64,000 nt of DNA from Acidimicrobiia bacterium (GTDB taxonomy: Bacteria > Actinomycetota > Acidimicrobiia > Spongiisociales > UBA5794): assembly GCA_041393965.1 (NCBI GenBank), contig JAWKJB010000002.1, forward strand, positions 248,001 through 312,000, in the 5' to 3' direction. The number at the start of each line of letters is the position of its first letter. The stretch's first letter is position 1. Made by a program: the position numbers and the translations under genes. Shown one piece after another: positions 44,183 to 52,816 of this stretch. The notes under the pieces were generated by a model, which ran no database searches, had not been told where the DNA came from, and saw only the letters and a program-made list of their open reading frames with translations.

Positions 44183-44631
44183 CAGAACACCCACCATGTG
44201 AACCAGCCGGCGGCCAGTCCGTAGCACCCGGCGACCACATCGTCCATCGTGATGCCAGCTGCTCCACTGAGCCGCTCGGCGGCTGCGATCCCCGGGAGGA
44301 CCTTGAAGATGTCGGCGAGGCGGGCAACAACCACCGCGACGAGCCATGGCATCGCGCTGAGTCCGATGACAGCGACGAAGGTTCCCGCCATCTCGTCGAT
44401 CACGATCCAGCCGGGATCGGCCCCGTCGCCCGCAAACGGTGAGGACGACCAGAGTGCAAGGACGAAGAACAGCCCGAAGACGGAGGCGTGGATCCACCAG
44501 GGTTGATGCCACAGGGTGAACGCCACGAGCGCCGCAAGCACCGCACCGAAGGTTCCTGCTCCGCGATCCGATCTCCACAGCTTGCTCGGGAGCAGACCGA
44601 CGAAGAATCCTGAGGCGACGAAACGGTGCAT
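44182..44631 (-). CDS. pgpA: Phosphatidylglycerophosphatase A family protein
   Basis: A 149-residue membrane phosphatase that would dephosphorylate phosphatidylglycerophosphate to phosphatidylglycerol. Family motifs are GAGTFGAVLAALVAFTLW, the acidic core IVIDEMAGTFVAVIGL and, near the end, GAAGITMDDVVAGCYGLAAG. Four membrane helices are predicted. Length is typical. It is divergent from ilvE (76 bp between starts). Confidence 0.88.
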
Positions 44632-44707
44632 GAACCGGACACGGTAGCGGCCTGTGATCCGTCATTCCTACCGGAGTAGGCGATCGGATCATGGCAAACT
44701 AGGGGCC

Positions 44708-45622
44708 ATGGAACCCACCGACTACATCTGGATGGATGGTGAGTTCGTCCCGTGGGACGAAGCCACAGTCCATGTGCTTTCCCACGGACTCCACTACGGA
44801 ACCGGTGCATTCGAGGGGATCAGGGCCTATGACGCCGTCGATGGCACGGCCGTGTTCAGGCTGACGGAGCACATGGACCGGCTGCGGCGCTCGTCGAAGG
44901 CGCTCGGGATCCCGTTCGAGTACTCGGTCGAGGAGCTCGCAGCAACCGCGAAGGAGCTGCTGCGGCGCAACGCGTTGCAGTCGGGCTACATCCGTCCGAT
45001 CACCTTCTACGGCACGGGTTCGATGGGTCTGAATCCTGCAGGGGCGCGGGTGCACATGGTGATGGCCGCGTGGGAATGGGGGGCCTACCTCGGGGAGGAG
45101 GGTGTCGCCAACGGTATCAGGGTTGCCATATCGTCATGGCGCCGCATCGGGCAGGGCGCCTTCATGCCTGACGCGAAGGGAACCGGCGGCTACATGAACT
45201 CGGTGCTCGCGAAGACCGCAGCGATCAGAGCCGGTTACGACGAGGCGCTGTTGCTCAACGACGATGGTCTCGTCGCCGAGGGGAGTGGCGAGAATCTCTT
45301 CATGGTTCGCCGTGGCGTTGTGTACACGCCGCCGACCTCGGCGGGAGCCCTTGACGGGATCACGCGGGACTCGGTCGTGCAGCTTCTGACAGAGGACGGC
45401 CACACGATCAGGGAATCGGCCATCACCCGCACGGACCTGTACTACGCCGACGAGGTGTTCTTCACCGGAACGGCCGCCGAGGTGACACCGGTCGTCGAGA
45501 TCGACGACCGCCCAGTCGACGATGGAACGCCAGGGCCGGTGACCAGGCGAGCGCAGGAGCTCTTCATGGGTGCAGTGACCGGCAAGCTCGACCTGCACCC
45601 GGAGTGGCGCGAGTACATCTGA
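44708..45622 (+). CDS. ilvE: Branched-chain amino acid aminotransferase
   Basis: A class IV PLP aminotransferase of 304 residues for the last step of Leu, Ile and Val synthesis. Segments VHVLSHGLHYGTGAFEGIRA, the PLP Lys in MPDAKGTGGYMNSVLAKTAA, GLVAEGSGENLFMVRRGVVY and FFTGTAAEVTPVVEIDDRPV are all diagnostic. D-amino-acid transaminase or aminodeoxychorismate lyase are alternatives within the fold, but the ALDGITRDSV and GTAAEVTP motifs favour BCAT. Confidence 0.93.
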   Translation: MEPTDYIWMDGEFVPWDEATVHVLSHGLHYGTGAFEGIRAYDAVDGTAVFRLTEHMDRLRRSSKALGIPFEYSVEELAATAKELLRRNALQSGYIRPITFYGTGSMGLNPAGARVHMVMAAWEWGAYLGEEGVANGIRVAISSWRRIGQGAFMPDAKGTGGYMNSVLAKTAAIRAGYDEALLLNDDGLVAEGSGENLFMVRRGVVYTPPTSAGALDGITRDSVVQLLTEDGHTIRESAITRTDLYYADEVFFTGTAAEVTPVVEIDDRPVDDGTPGPVTRRAQELFMGAVTGKLDLHPEWREYI

Positions 45623-45665
45623 CGACCAGAGCCTGGTCACGGACCGGCATCCATCGGAGGCATGT

Positions 45666-46430
45666 GTGAAGATCGTTCGTATCGACGCCGAAGCCGACGA
45701 CATCACCTACGGAACGGTCGAGCCGGACGGGATCCGTCTCTATCACGGTTCCCCGTTCTTCCAATGGGAGCGATCTGAGACCGTTCTTCCCATCACGAAG
45801 GTGAAGTTGCTGGCACCGGTGATCCCGACCAAGGTGATCGCCGTCGGCAAGAACTACACCGATCACGCCGCCGAGATGGACTCCGAGGTCCCTGACCGGC
45901 CGTTGATCTTCCTCAAACCTCCGACATCGGTCATCGGGCCTCTCGCACCCATCCGGATCCCGCCCCAGTCCAATGAGGTCCACCACGAGGGGGAACTGGC
46001 CGCGGTGATCGGGAAGGTTGCTCGCCAAGTCCCCGCCGACGAAGCTGCGTCGTGCATCCTCGGCTACACCGCTGCGAACGATGTAACCGCCCGGGACCTG
46101 CAGCGTCTCGACGGCCAATGGGCTCGCGCGAAGGGATTCGATTCGTTCTGTCCACTCGGACCCGCGATCGACACGGAGTTCGACCCAACCGAAGCACACC
46201 GAATCACCTGCTCAGTCAACGGCGAAACCCGCCAGGAAGGGCTGACGAGCGACCTCGTCTTCGATGTCGGCCAGATCGTCGAGTTCGTCACCTCGGTGAT
46301 GACCCTGCTCCCCGGTGATGTCATCCTCACCGGAACACCTGCGGGAGTCGGACCGATCGAGGCCGGAGATCGCGTCGAGGTGGAGATCGAAGGCATCGGC
46401 ACGCTGATGAATCCGGTTGCGCCGCTATGA
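45666..46430 (+). CDS. Fumarylacetoacetate hydrolase family protein
   Basis: A 254-residue FAH-fold enzyme. The active-site region is VIAVGKNYTDHAAEMDSEVP, metal ligands lie in NEVHHEGELAAVIGKVARQV and YTAANDVTARDLQRLDGQWA, and the family C-terminus is LLPGDVILTGTPAGVGPIEA. Related enzymes are acylpyruvases, oxaloacetate decarboxylases or 2-hydroxyhepta-dienedioate isomerases; the substrate is not resolvable. The GTG start at 45666 is 43 bp after ilvE, and the stop overlaps gltX by 4 nt. Confidence 0.88.
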   Translation: MKIVRIDAEADDITYGTVEPDGIRLYHGSPFFQWERSETVLPITKVKLLAPVIPTKVIAVGKNYTDHAAEMDSEVPDRPLIFLKPPTSVIGPLAPIRIPPQSNEVHHEGELAAVIGKVARQVPADEAASCILGYTAANDVTARDLQRLDGQWARAKGFDSFCPLGPAIDTEFDPTEAHRITCSVNGETRQEGLTSDLVFDVGQIVEFVTSVMTLLPGDVILTGTPAGVGPIEAGDRVEVEIEGIGTLMNPVAPL

Positions 46431-47881
46431 CAGTGCGAGTCAGGTTTGCTCCGTCTCCGACCGGCTATCTCCATGTCGGTGCAGCACGAACGGCGCTGTT
46501 CAACTACCTATACGCAAGGCACTTCGAGGGTTCTTTCATCCTGCGTTCCGATGACACCGATGCTGAGCGATCAACGGACGCATTCCAGACCGACATCGTC
46601 GAGCACCTTCGATGGCTGGGATTGATCTGGGATGAGGGCGTCGAGGTCGGGGGACCGCATGGTTCCTATCGCCAGAGCGATCGCTACGACCGCTATGTCA
46701 AGGTCGCCATGGAGTTGATCGAGGCCGGCCGTGCCTACTACTCGTTCGTGACACCGGAACAACTCGATGTGTACAAGCAGCGCGCGCGGAACACCGGGAC
46801 ATCCCCCGCGTACGACGGCAGCATGGAACCGGACCAGTCCGACATCTCCCGGGCGATGCTCGACGGCCAACAGGCAACGGTGCGGTTCAGGGTTCCTAGG
46901 CCGGGAGCGACCCACTTTGCGGATCTCGTCCGCGGCGAGATGGTGTTTGACCATCGCCAGGTCGACGATTTCGTAATCTTGCGCTCCGACGCCACTCCCA
47001 CCTATCACCTTGCATCCACGGTCGATGATGTCGACTACGGGATCACGCATGTCATCCGCGGCGAGGACTTGTTGTCATCGACACCCAAACACATCCTTCT
47101 CACGGAGGCGATGGGTTCGCAGGCGGCAACCTACGCCCACCTCTCCCTGCTCATGGGGCCCGACGGGAAGAAGCTTTCGAAGCGGCACGGCGACACGGCC
47201 ATGAGCGCATACCGCGAGGCCGGATTCCTCCCTGAAGCCATGAACAACTACTTGGCTCTGCTGGGATGGTCGCCTGGCGACGACGAGACCCTCATCGGCA
47301 TGTCCGAGATGATTGACCGATTCGACGGCACGGCCATATCACGCAACCCTGCGATCTTCGACCCGGCCAAACTCGAATGGATGAACGGCGTCTACCTGCG
47401 GCAGATGCCAGATGGTGATTTCGCCGATCGGGCCATTGCGATGGTCGAAGACGATCTCGACCAGCCGTTGCAGCCCGACGAGAGGGACCGTCTGCGCACA
47501 CTCCTGCCGGAGATCAAGGAACGAACGAAGCTCCTCGCCGACATCCCGGATCAGACCCGTTTCGTGTTCGTGGCTCCCGACGAGTACGACGCAACGGCGT
47601 GGGCCAAGGTGATGGAGACGCCAGAGGGCCCCGTTGCCCTCGAGGGGGCCTCGAGCGCCCTCGCTGCGGTCGAACCGTGGACGGTTGGCGCGATCGACAC
47701 CGCCCTGCGAACGATGCTCGATACCGAAGGGCTTTCCGCTCGCAAAGGGCTGCAACCGATCCGTGTCGCGATCACGGGTTCTGCCGTTTCGCCGCCGCTG
47801 TTCGAGTCGATCGCCGTGTTGGGGCGCGACGAGACACTCAGGCGCATCGAGCGAGCGCAAAGGCTCCTGAGTGACTCCTGA
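46427..47881 (+). CDS. gltX: Glutamyl-tRNA synthetase
   Basis: Charges tRNA-Glu, and probably tRNA-Gln, with glutamate (484 aa). Class I signatures are FAPSPTGYLHVGAARTALFN (HIGH region, here HVGA) and GPDGKKLSKRHGDTAMSA (KMSKS region, here KLSKR). The family also has FILRSDDTDAERS and YHLASTVDDVDYGITHVIRG. tRNA-Gln and tRNA-Glu genes lie 440-530 bp downstream and gatCAB 6 kb upstream. No glutaminyl-tRNA synthetase is seen here, consistent with the indirect route to Gln-tRNA. Confidence 0.96.
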   Translation: MTVRVRFAPSPTGYLHVGAARTALFNYLYARHFEGSFILRSDDTDAERSTDAFQTDIVEHLRWLGLIWDEGVEVGGPHGSYRQSDRYDRYVKVAMELIEAGRAYYSFVTPEQLDVYKQRARNTGTSPAYDGSMEPDQSDISRAMLDGQQATVRFRVPRPGATHFADLVRGEMVFDHRQVDDFVILRSDATPTYHLASTVDDVDYGITHVIRGEDLLSSTPKHILLTEAMGSQAATYAHLSLLMGPDGKKLSKRHGDTAMSAYREAGFLPEAMNNYLALLGWSPGDDETLIGMSEMIDRFDGTAISRNPAIFDPAKLEWMNGVYLRQMPDGDFADRAIAMVEDDLDQPLQPDERDRLRTLLPEIKERTKLLADIPDQTRFVFVAPDEYDATAWAKVMETPEGPVALEGASSALAAVEPWTVGAIDTALRTMLDTEGLSARKGLQPIRVAITGSAVSPPLFESIAVLGRDETLRRIERAQRLLSDS

Positions 47882-48251
47882 TTCGCTGATCAGCTTCCTG
47901 CCCTCGACGGATCTCGACCGTTCGGAAGCCTTCTATGTCGGTGTGTTGGGGTTGGATCTCGTCCTCGACCAGGGATCGTGCCGGATCTTCCGCGTGACCG
48001 ATTCGGCATACATCGGTGTTTGTACGCGTGAAGGCCCGGCTGATAGCGGAACGGTTGTCACAACGATCGTTGCCGACGATGTGGACGGTTGGCACAAGCG
48101 CATCACCGACGCCGGGTGGGCCGCCGTGACTGCCCCGGAACACTCGGCGGCCTACCGCCTCCATCACTTCTGGGTCACGGATCCGGACGGAAACAGACTC
48201 GAAGTGCAGCGGTTCGACGACCCGCAATGGGCAGCATCGGCGAGTTCGTGA
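47871..48251 (+). CDS. Glyoxalase/bleomycin-resistance (VOC) fold protein
   Basis: A 126-residue VOC protein with two beta-alpha-beta-beta-beta modules. Module 1 starts ISFLPSTDLDRSEAFYVGVL and module 2 includes HHFWVTDPDGNRLEVQRFDD. Metal-ligand candidates are Glu in NRLEVQ and His in YRLHHFW. The substrate is unknown. The GTG start lies 11 nt inside the end of gltX, so it is translationally coupled. Two tRNA genes follow. Confidence 0.82.
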   Translation: MTPDSLISFLPSTDLDRSEAFYVGVLGLDLVLDQGSCRIFRVTDSAYIGVCTREGPADSGTVVTTIVADDVDGWHKRITDAGWAAVTAPEHSAAYRLHHFWVTDPDGNRLEVQRFDDPQWAASASS

Positions 48252-48316
48252 CGGAATTCCACGGCTCGGACGGTGGTTGCCGTTACCAGGTCGGGAATCG
48301 TATCCTTTCCACGCTT

Positions 48317-48388
48317 TCGGGGGTGGTGTAATTGGCAACACACCTGGTTCTGGTCCAGATATTGAGGGTTCAAGTCCTTCCCCCCGAG
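48317..48388 (+). tRNA. tRNA-Gln (anticodon CTG)
   Basis: The cloverleaf folds with acceptor TCGGGGG pairing CCCCCGA, a T arm GAGGG-TTCAAGT-CCTTC with one G-T pair, and an anticodon loop TTCTGGT giving anticodon CTG (reads CAG). The first anticodon-stem pair is a C-A mismatch. CCA is not encoded. It lies just after the gltX-VOC unit. Confidence 0.9.
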
Positions 48389-48411
48389 CGATGCAGATGA
48401 ACACTGCACAC

Positions 48412-48484
48412 GGCCCCGTCGTCTAGCGGCCTAGGACGCTGCCCTCTCAAGGCAGTAGCGCCGGTTCAAATCCGGTCGGGGCTA
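48412..48484 (+). tRNA. tRNA-Glu (anticodon CTC)
   Basis: The acceptor GGCCCCG pairs with CGGGGCT (first pair G-T), the D arm includes GTCTAGCGGCCTAGGAC, the anticodon stem is CTGCC/GGCAG around the loop CTCTCAA (anticodon CTC, reads GAG), and the T arm is GCCGG-TTCAAAT-CCGGT with one G-T pair. CCA is not encoded. It lies 23 bp after tRNA-Gln. Confidence 0.93.
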
Positions 48485-48498
48485 CTACAGATTCTTTG

Positions 48499-48561
48499 AG
48501 GACGCTGCCTCGCGTGTTCCGGACAAGGCAGGAGCGCCGGTTCGAATCCGGTCGGGGCTAC
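48499..48561 (+). pseudogene. 3' remnant of a duplicated tRNA-Glu
   Basis: From AGGACGCTGCC onward the sequence repeats the 3' part of the adjacent tRNA-Glu through CCGGTCGGGGCTAC. However, the anticodon loop is replaced by a 16-nt stretch (TCGCGTGTTCCGGACA) and the whole 5' acceptor and D-arm half is missing. It cannot fold as a tRNA. It is either a decayed tandem duplicate or the duplicated attachment core left by an element that integrated into tRNA-Glu. Confidence 0.75.
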
Positions 48562-48878
48562 AGCACAGGAACCCTTGCACTGTGCAGGGGCTTCTGCGCG
48601 TTCGCGACGGCGTCGTCTGGGAACGCCGCAAGTGTCAACGCCGCAATATCTGTGGGTCATTCACGACCACCGGATCCACACTCTCCGGTGATCGGGGGAT
48701 CGGTGAGGAACTCGCGCAGCGATGCGATGAGGTTTCCCGGGTCGGAGAGCGTCGCTCGAATGAACGGTCGGACTCGCGGTGAGTTCGGCAGCAATACTCG
48801 GAGCGTGCCTCTCGAAGTTCGTCCATTTCGTCCCGGTAGCGTCCGCTAGGGTGTTGGCTCCGGCGGCGGAGGAACTCC
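48562..48878. other. Gene-free gap (317 bp)
   Basis: No convincing coding frame is seen: the only long frame runs through the tRNA remnant and has no recognisable protein. The gap holds a short direct repeat AACGCCGCAA (from 48620 and again from 48635). A CGGAGGA ribosome site for the antiporter gene lies at its right end. A promoter for the antiporter must lie here but I cannot place it with confidence. Confidence 0.6.
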
Positions 48879-50153
48879 ATGGAGGGCGCGGTGATTCTGG
48901 TCGGGGTCGTCCTCGTCTATGCCCTGTTCTCACAGTTCCTTGCAAGGACGCCGATCACGGGACCCATCATCTTCGTGCTGTTCGGTGTCCTCGCGGGTCC
49001 AGAAGCGCTCGATCTCGTCACCGTTGAACTGACGAACGAAGCCATCCAGATCGTCTTGGAGGCGACGCTGGTCATCATCCTGTTCACCGACGCCGCCGTG
49101 ATTGATGTCGCCGCGGTGAGGAGGCAGCTGACCATTCCGACCCGCCTTCTGACGATCGGATTGATCGGTACGATCGCTGCCGGCATCGGGCTCGCTGCCG
49201 TGATGTTCGGTGAACTCGGATTCTGGGGTGCGGCGGTGGTCGCCATCACCTTGGCTCCCACCGACGCTGCCCTCGGTCAAGCCGTCATCACCAACGACCG
49301 AGTCCCGAGTCCGGTCCGACAGGGTCTCAGCGTCGAGAGCGGCCTCAACGACGGGATCGCCGTGCCGTTTCTGTCGATCGCGATCGCCGGTGCGGCAGGC
49401 GAGATGTCCACCGCTACCGGCGTGTTCCGGCTGGTTCTTGAGGAGATCGGCATCGCGATCCTCGTTGGTGTCGTCGTGGGCTTCGTCGGTGCCAAACTCA
49501 TCACGGCGTGTTCGACGCGCGGATGGATGTCGCTCGAATGGCGGAGGATGTCGGTGCCGATCCTTGCCGTGCTGTGCTATCTGGTCGCGACTCCGATCGA
49601 CGGTTCGGGTTTCATCGCCTCCTTCGTCGGCGGCATGGCCTTCGGGAACATCGTCCGGGATCGGTACCCCGACATCTGCACGCTGTCTGAGGCGACCTCG
49701 TACCTCATGACGATGTTGTCGTTCTTCCTGTTCGGGGCACTGATCTTCGGGCCGCGGATCGCGGACATCACCCTCGAGATCGTGTTGTACGCCGTAGCGA
49801 GTCTCACCGTCATCCGGATGATCCCAGTCGGCCTCGCGATGATCGGTTCGAGGTTCACCACTCGAACGGTCCTGTTCTTGGGATGGTTCGGACCGAGGGG
49901 CATTGCGTCGCTTGTGTTCGCCGGAACGCTGGTGGCCGAGTACGACCCGGTATCGACCGAAGCGACCCTGACGATCGTCTCCGCGACCGTCGCGTTGAGC
50001 GTGCTGCTCCACGGCCTCAGCGCATGGCCCCTGTCGAACCGATATGGTGCCTCGTTCGCTGGACTGGATGATGCCTCCGCCGTCGAGGAGATGCAGGAAG
50101 TGGGCGAGATCAGGGTCCGGAGGCGGGTCACTCCGGCCCATCGCCAACGGTGA
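48879..50153 (+). CDS. CPA1-family cation:proton antiporter
   Basis: A 424-residue integral membrane protein with about 12 helices of the Na+/H+ exchanger fold. The ion-binding motifs are VAITLAPTDAALGQAVITND (TD pair) and GLSVESGLNDGIAVPFLSIA (E and ND). It ends in a short hydrophilic tail (DDASAVEEMQEVGEIRVRRR) without a regulatory domain. The likely role is sodium or potassium/proton exchange at the cytoplasmic membrane. The ribosome site GGAGGA is six bases before the ATG. Confidence 0.9.
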   Translation: MEGAVILVGVVLVYALFSQFLARTPITGPIIFVLFGVLAGPEALDLVTVELTNEAIQIVLEATLVIILFTDAAVIDVAAVRRQLTIPTRLLTIGLIGTIAAGIGLAAVMFGELGFWGAAVVAITLAPTDAALGQAVITNDRVPSPVRQGLSVESGLNDGIAVPFLSIAIAGAAGEMSTATGVFRLVLEEIGIAILVGVVVGFVGAKLITACSTRGWMSLEWRRMSVPILAVLCYLVATPIDGSGFIASFVGGMAFGNIVRDRYPDICTLSEATSYLMTMLSFFLFGALIFGPRIADITLEIVLYAVASLTVIRMIPVGLAMIGSRFTTRTVLFLGWFGPRGIASLVFAGTLVAEYDPVSTEATLTIVSATVALSVLLHGLSAWPLSNRYGASFAGLDDASAVEEMQEVGEIRVRRRVTPAHRQR

Positions 50154-50220
50154 AAGCCACCGCCGTAGCGAGTTTGGCTGGCGCCGTCGGGGCCCCGGAT
50201 CCACGGCTTTCCGAGGTTGC

Positions 50221-50928
50221 TCAGATCAGGGCGGTGCCCCAAACGGGGATGAAGGCGCCGTTGATGACTTTCGACTCTTCGCTTGCGAGGAATCGGAGGA
50301 CATCGGCGATCTCACGGGGTTGGGGCCAGTTCACATAGTCGGCGTACGGCAGGGCCGCCCGTGTGGCGTCGGTGTTGATCACCGACGGCAGCACCGCATT
50401 GCAGGTCGTGTTCGTGTCGAGCAGTTCGGTGGCAACCGATTTGGCGAGGGCGAGCACGCCCGATTTGGCCACATTGTACGCGGCCTGCCCGGCGGGGGCA
50501 TCGAGAGCGTGTTTGGAACCCATCAGGATGATCCGACCCCACTCCTCGGACATGTGCGGTATCACCGCCCTCGAGGCGTTCCAGGCCGTTCGGAGGTTCA
50601 GGTCGAGCATCCGGTCGAGTCTCACATCGTCAGTCTCGCTGACATCGCGGCCACCGGTCCATCCACCGACGAGGGAAGCCATCACATTGATCGGGCCGTA
50701 CCGTTGTGCCGCCTCTTCCACGAAAGCACCGACCGCCGCGGCATCGGTCGCGTCGACTCGGCGAAGGATGACCTGGTCTTCGTCATAGTCGATCATGGCC
50801 TCGAACTCGGTCGCCTCCTCCGGCAACAGGTAGGTGGCCGCAACCTTGAAGCCGTCATCGAGGAGTAACGGAACGAGGCAACGACCGACCGAGCCGGTTC
50901 CTCCGGGTATTACGGCAACCTTGGGCAT
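50221..50928 (-). CDS. Short-chain dehydrogenase/reductase
   Basis: A 235-residue Rossmann-fold oxidoreductase. The cofactor motif is VAVIPGGTGSVGRCLVPLLL, the SDR NAG-like segment is VMASLVGGWTGG, and the catalytic Tyr-Lys is in GQAAYNVAKSGVLALAKSVA with Ser in IILMGSKHALDAP. The C-terminus is short. The substrate is unknown. It lies 41 bp downstream of the lysine dehydrogenase-like gene on the same strand and could be the last gene of that operon. Confidence 0.87.
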   Translation of the reverse strand: MPKVAVIPGGTGSVGRCLVPLLLDDGFKVAATYLLPEEATEFEAMIDYDEDQVILRRVDATDAAAVGAFVEEAAQRYGPINVMASLVGGWTGGRDVSETDDVRLDRMLDLNLRTAWNASRAVIPHMSEEWGRIILMGSKHALDAPAGQAAYNVAKSGVLALAKSVATELLDTNTTCNAVLPSVINTDATRAALPYADYVNWPQPREIADVLRFLASEESKVINGAFIPVWGTALI

Positions 50929-50969
50929 GGCTCCACACTAGCCGGGGCCGGAGTGCAGTCGGCTGAGCG

Positions 50970-52070
50970 TCAGACCGCCTCGGCCGTGATGCCCACCGGC
51001 TCAAGTTCCGCGAGGAGCGACGCACCGACAGCCACCTCGTGCATGGTGCCGACGCCCGGTTCAGCAACAGCGCCGCGGACGATCAGGTCCGCCAATGCGG
51101 TCGCCGGGAACGCGGTGGTCCGCGCAAGCGCCGTGAAACCGCCCTGCTCGCGGTCCTCGATCTGCAGACCGTGGCGTTGGTCACCGGCTTCGACCCAGAC
51201 CCGGACCAGGACGAGGTCGGGCGCCCCACGCGGTAGGTGCTCACGCAACGCGGCGAGCAAGATGTCGCGACGCGACCGCCCGTCGGCTTTGGTCTCCTCA
51301 TCGAACAGGCCAAGCTCGAAGAACGCGCGGAACACCCTTCCGTGACCCGGATACCGCAGGGTCTTGTACTCGAGCTCTTCGATCCGCCCTGCGTACACGG
51401 AACACATCGTCGAGGTGCCCCCGGCCGTCGAGAAAGCTTCGAGTGGTCCCCATGGATCCCAATCGACGGTCTCGAAGCGGCTCAGTGGCTCAACGGTTGT
51501 GTGCCTGCCCGCTTCGATCACCTCACACGGCTCTGCATACTCGTTGATCAGGCCATCCGGACTGAATGCGAGCTGATATCCCAAGGATCCGATCGGGACC
51601 TGGGGCAGTGCCCCGACGCGGATCTGCACCCGATCAATCGGTTCCGGACCGTGCGCTTCGATCAGCATCGATGCCATCACATTGGCCAGTCCCGGCGCGA
51701 GGCCGCAGTCGGGGACGATCATCACACCGGCGTCGACGGCATCGCCGTGCAGCGTCTTCTGGCTCGCGACGATGTCCGGATTCCCACCGAAGTCGATGGC
51801 ATGGGTGTTCGTTGCGATGGCCGCACGCGCAACGGCGACCCCGTACCGGTAGGGCACCGCGGAGACGACCAGCGCATGCGGGGCAAAAAGGTCCTGCACG
51901 CTCCGGGCGTCATCGACATCGATGACCGCCGAATCGACATCGAACCGGGCCGCAGTCTCCGATACCGCTTCGGAATCGGCGTCAGCTGCGACGACCTCGT
52001 ATCCGCGTCGCTTGAGATCCCAGATCGCGGCCGACCCGACGATGCCTGTGCCAATGACGAGGATGCTCAT
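50970..52070 (-). CDS. Saccharopine dehydrogenase family; probable L-lysine 6-dehydrogenase
   Basis: A 366-residue NAD(P)-dependent amino-acid dehydrogenase. The N-terminal fold has ILVIGTGIVGSAAIWDLKRR. Motifs shared with Geobacillus lysine 6-dehydrogenase are VPDCGLAPGLANVMASML, DPWGPLEAFSTAGGTSTM, RIEELEYKTLRYPGHGRV and GFTALARTTAFPATALADLI. That enzyme converts lysine to 2-aminoadipate semialdehyde. It is encoded last in a chain of 4-nt-overlapped genes that begins with an amino-acid ABC permease, suggesting uptake and oxidation of an amino acid. The exact substrate is inference. Confidence 0.82.
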   Translation of the reverse strand: MSILVIGTGIVGSAAIWDLKRRGYEVVAADADSEAVSETAARFDVDSAVIDVDDARSVQDLFAPHALVVSAVPYRYGVAVARAAIATNTHAIDFGGNPDIVASQKTLHGDAVDAGVMIVPDCGLAPGLANVMASMLIEAHGPEPIDRVQIRVGALPQVPIGSLGYQLAFSPDGLINEYAEPCEVIEAGRHTTVEPLSRFETVDWDPWGPLEAFSTAGGTSTMCSVYAGRIEELEYKTLRYPGHGRVFRAFFELGLFDEETKADGRSRRDILLAALREHLPRGAPDLVLVRVWVEAGDQRHGLQIEDREQGGFTALARTTAFPATALADLIVRGAVAEPGVGTMHEVAVGASLLAELEPVGITAEAV

Positions 52071-52816
52071 GGGTGCAATCGCTTGAACACTTCGGCAGGG
52101 CCGGTACCGAGCCGTGCGCCCTGTTCTTCATGCCACGACCGGATCTTCGCCACGAACGCCATCCGTTCTTCGTTCGAGCCCGCAGCATTGCCCATTGTGG
52201 TCTCGGATTGGCTTGAGTGGCACAACAGAGCAGCGACCTTGGTCTCGAACCAGCGATCCTCGACCTCCTCAGCATGGTCAGGCTCGTCTGCAGACCACAG
52301 CAACAGGCTGGTCACCCGATGGGCGGGAAGCCCGGAGTCGGCCAGCGCGAGCGGTTCTCGCGCCGAGACAACCGCGTCAACAGCGCCAAACCCCGTGGCT
52401 CGATGGTCCGGATGGAGTTGGTATCGCTGCCACGGGTCGTGGGTCAGAACGACCTCAGGTGCCGCCCTTCGGATCTCACGGGCGAGCTGTTCGCGGAGGG
52501 AAGGTGAATACACCAGTTCCCCGTCGACATGTCCGAGATGAACGATCCGTGTCGCACCGAGGATCTCTGCTGCGTTGCGCTGTTCTTCGACCCGGCGCGC
52601 CGCGAGTGCTGACGGATCGGTGCGCTCATCCCACGAGCCCTTGGAGCCATCCGTGACGATCACCATGGTGACCTCACAGCCGAGCGAGGCCCACCGTGCA
52701 AGGGTCGCGCCCGCCCCGAATTCCGCGTCGTCCGGGTGTGCCCCGATGGTCATCGCGGCCCGCGGCACGGTGAGAGCGTCCAGCGAACGCGCCAACTCGT
52801 CGTAGGTGTCGGTCAC
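52067..52816 (-). CDS. PIG-L/LmbE-family zinc deacetylase
   Basis: A 249-residue N-acetyl-sugar or amide deacetylase-like enzyme. The zinc ligands are in MTIGAHPDDAEFGAGATLAR (His, Asp-Asp) and the distal His in PWQRYQLHPDHRATGFGAVD. It resembles MshB/Mca and BshB types but has no clear assignment. It overlaps both neighbours by 4 nt and so is part of the amino-acid operon. A true mycothiol-conjugate amidase is encoded separately at 62590. Confidence 0.86.
   Translation of the reverse strand: MTDTYDELARSLDALTVPRAAMTIGAHPDDAEFGAGATLARWASLGCEVTMVIVTDGSKGSWDERTDPSALAARRVEEQRNAAEILGATRIVHLGHVDGELVYSPSLREQLAREIRRAAPEVVLTHDPWQRYQLHPDHRATGFGAVDAVVSAREPLALADSGLPAHRVTSLLLWSADEPDHAEEVEDRWFETKVAALLCHSSQSETTMGNAAGSNEERMAFVAKIRSWHEEQGARLGTGPAEVFKRLHP

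Noticed and set aside
48499..48561. The tRNA-like copy as an intron-containing tRNA
   Set aside because: The entire 5' acceptor and D arm are missing, so removal of the 16-nt loop insert would not restore a tRNA.
48496..48849. A 117-codon open frame after the tRNA genes
   Set aside because: It starts inside the tRNA-Glu remnant, is rich in Arg and Ser as expected for out-of-frame GC-rich DNA, has no ribosome site and no recognisable fold.
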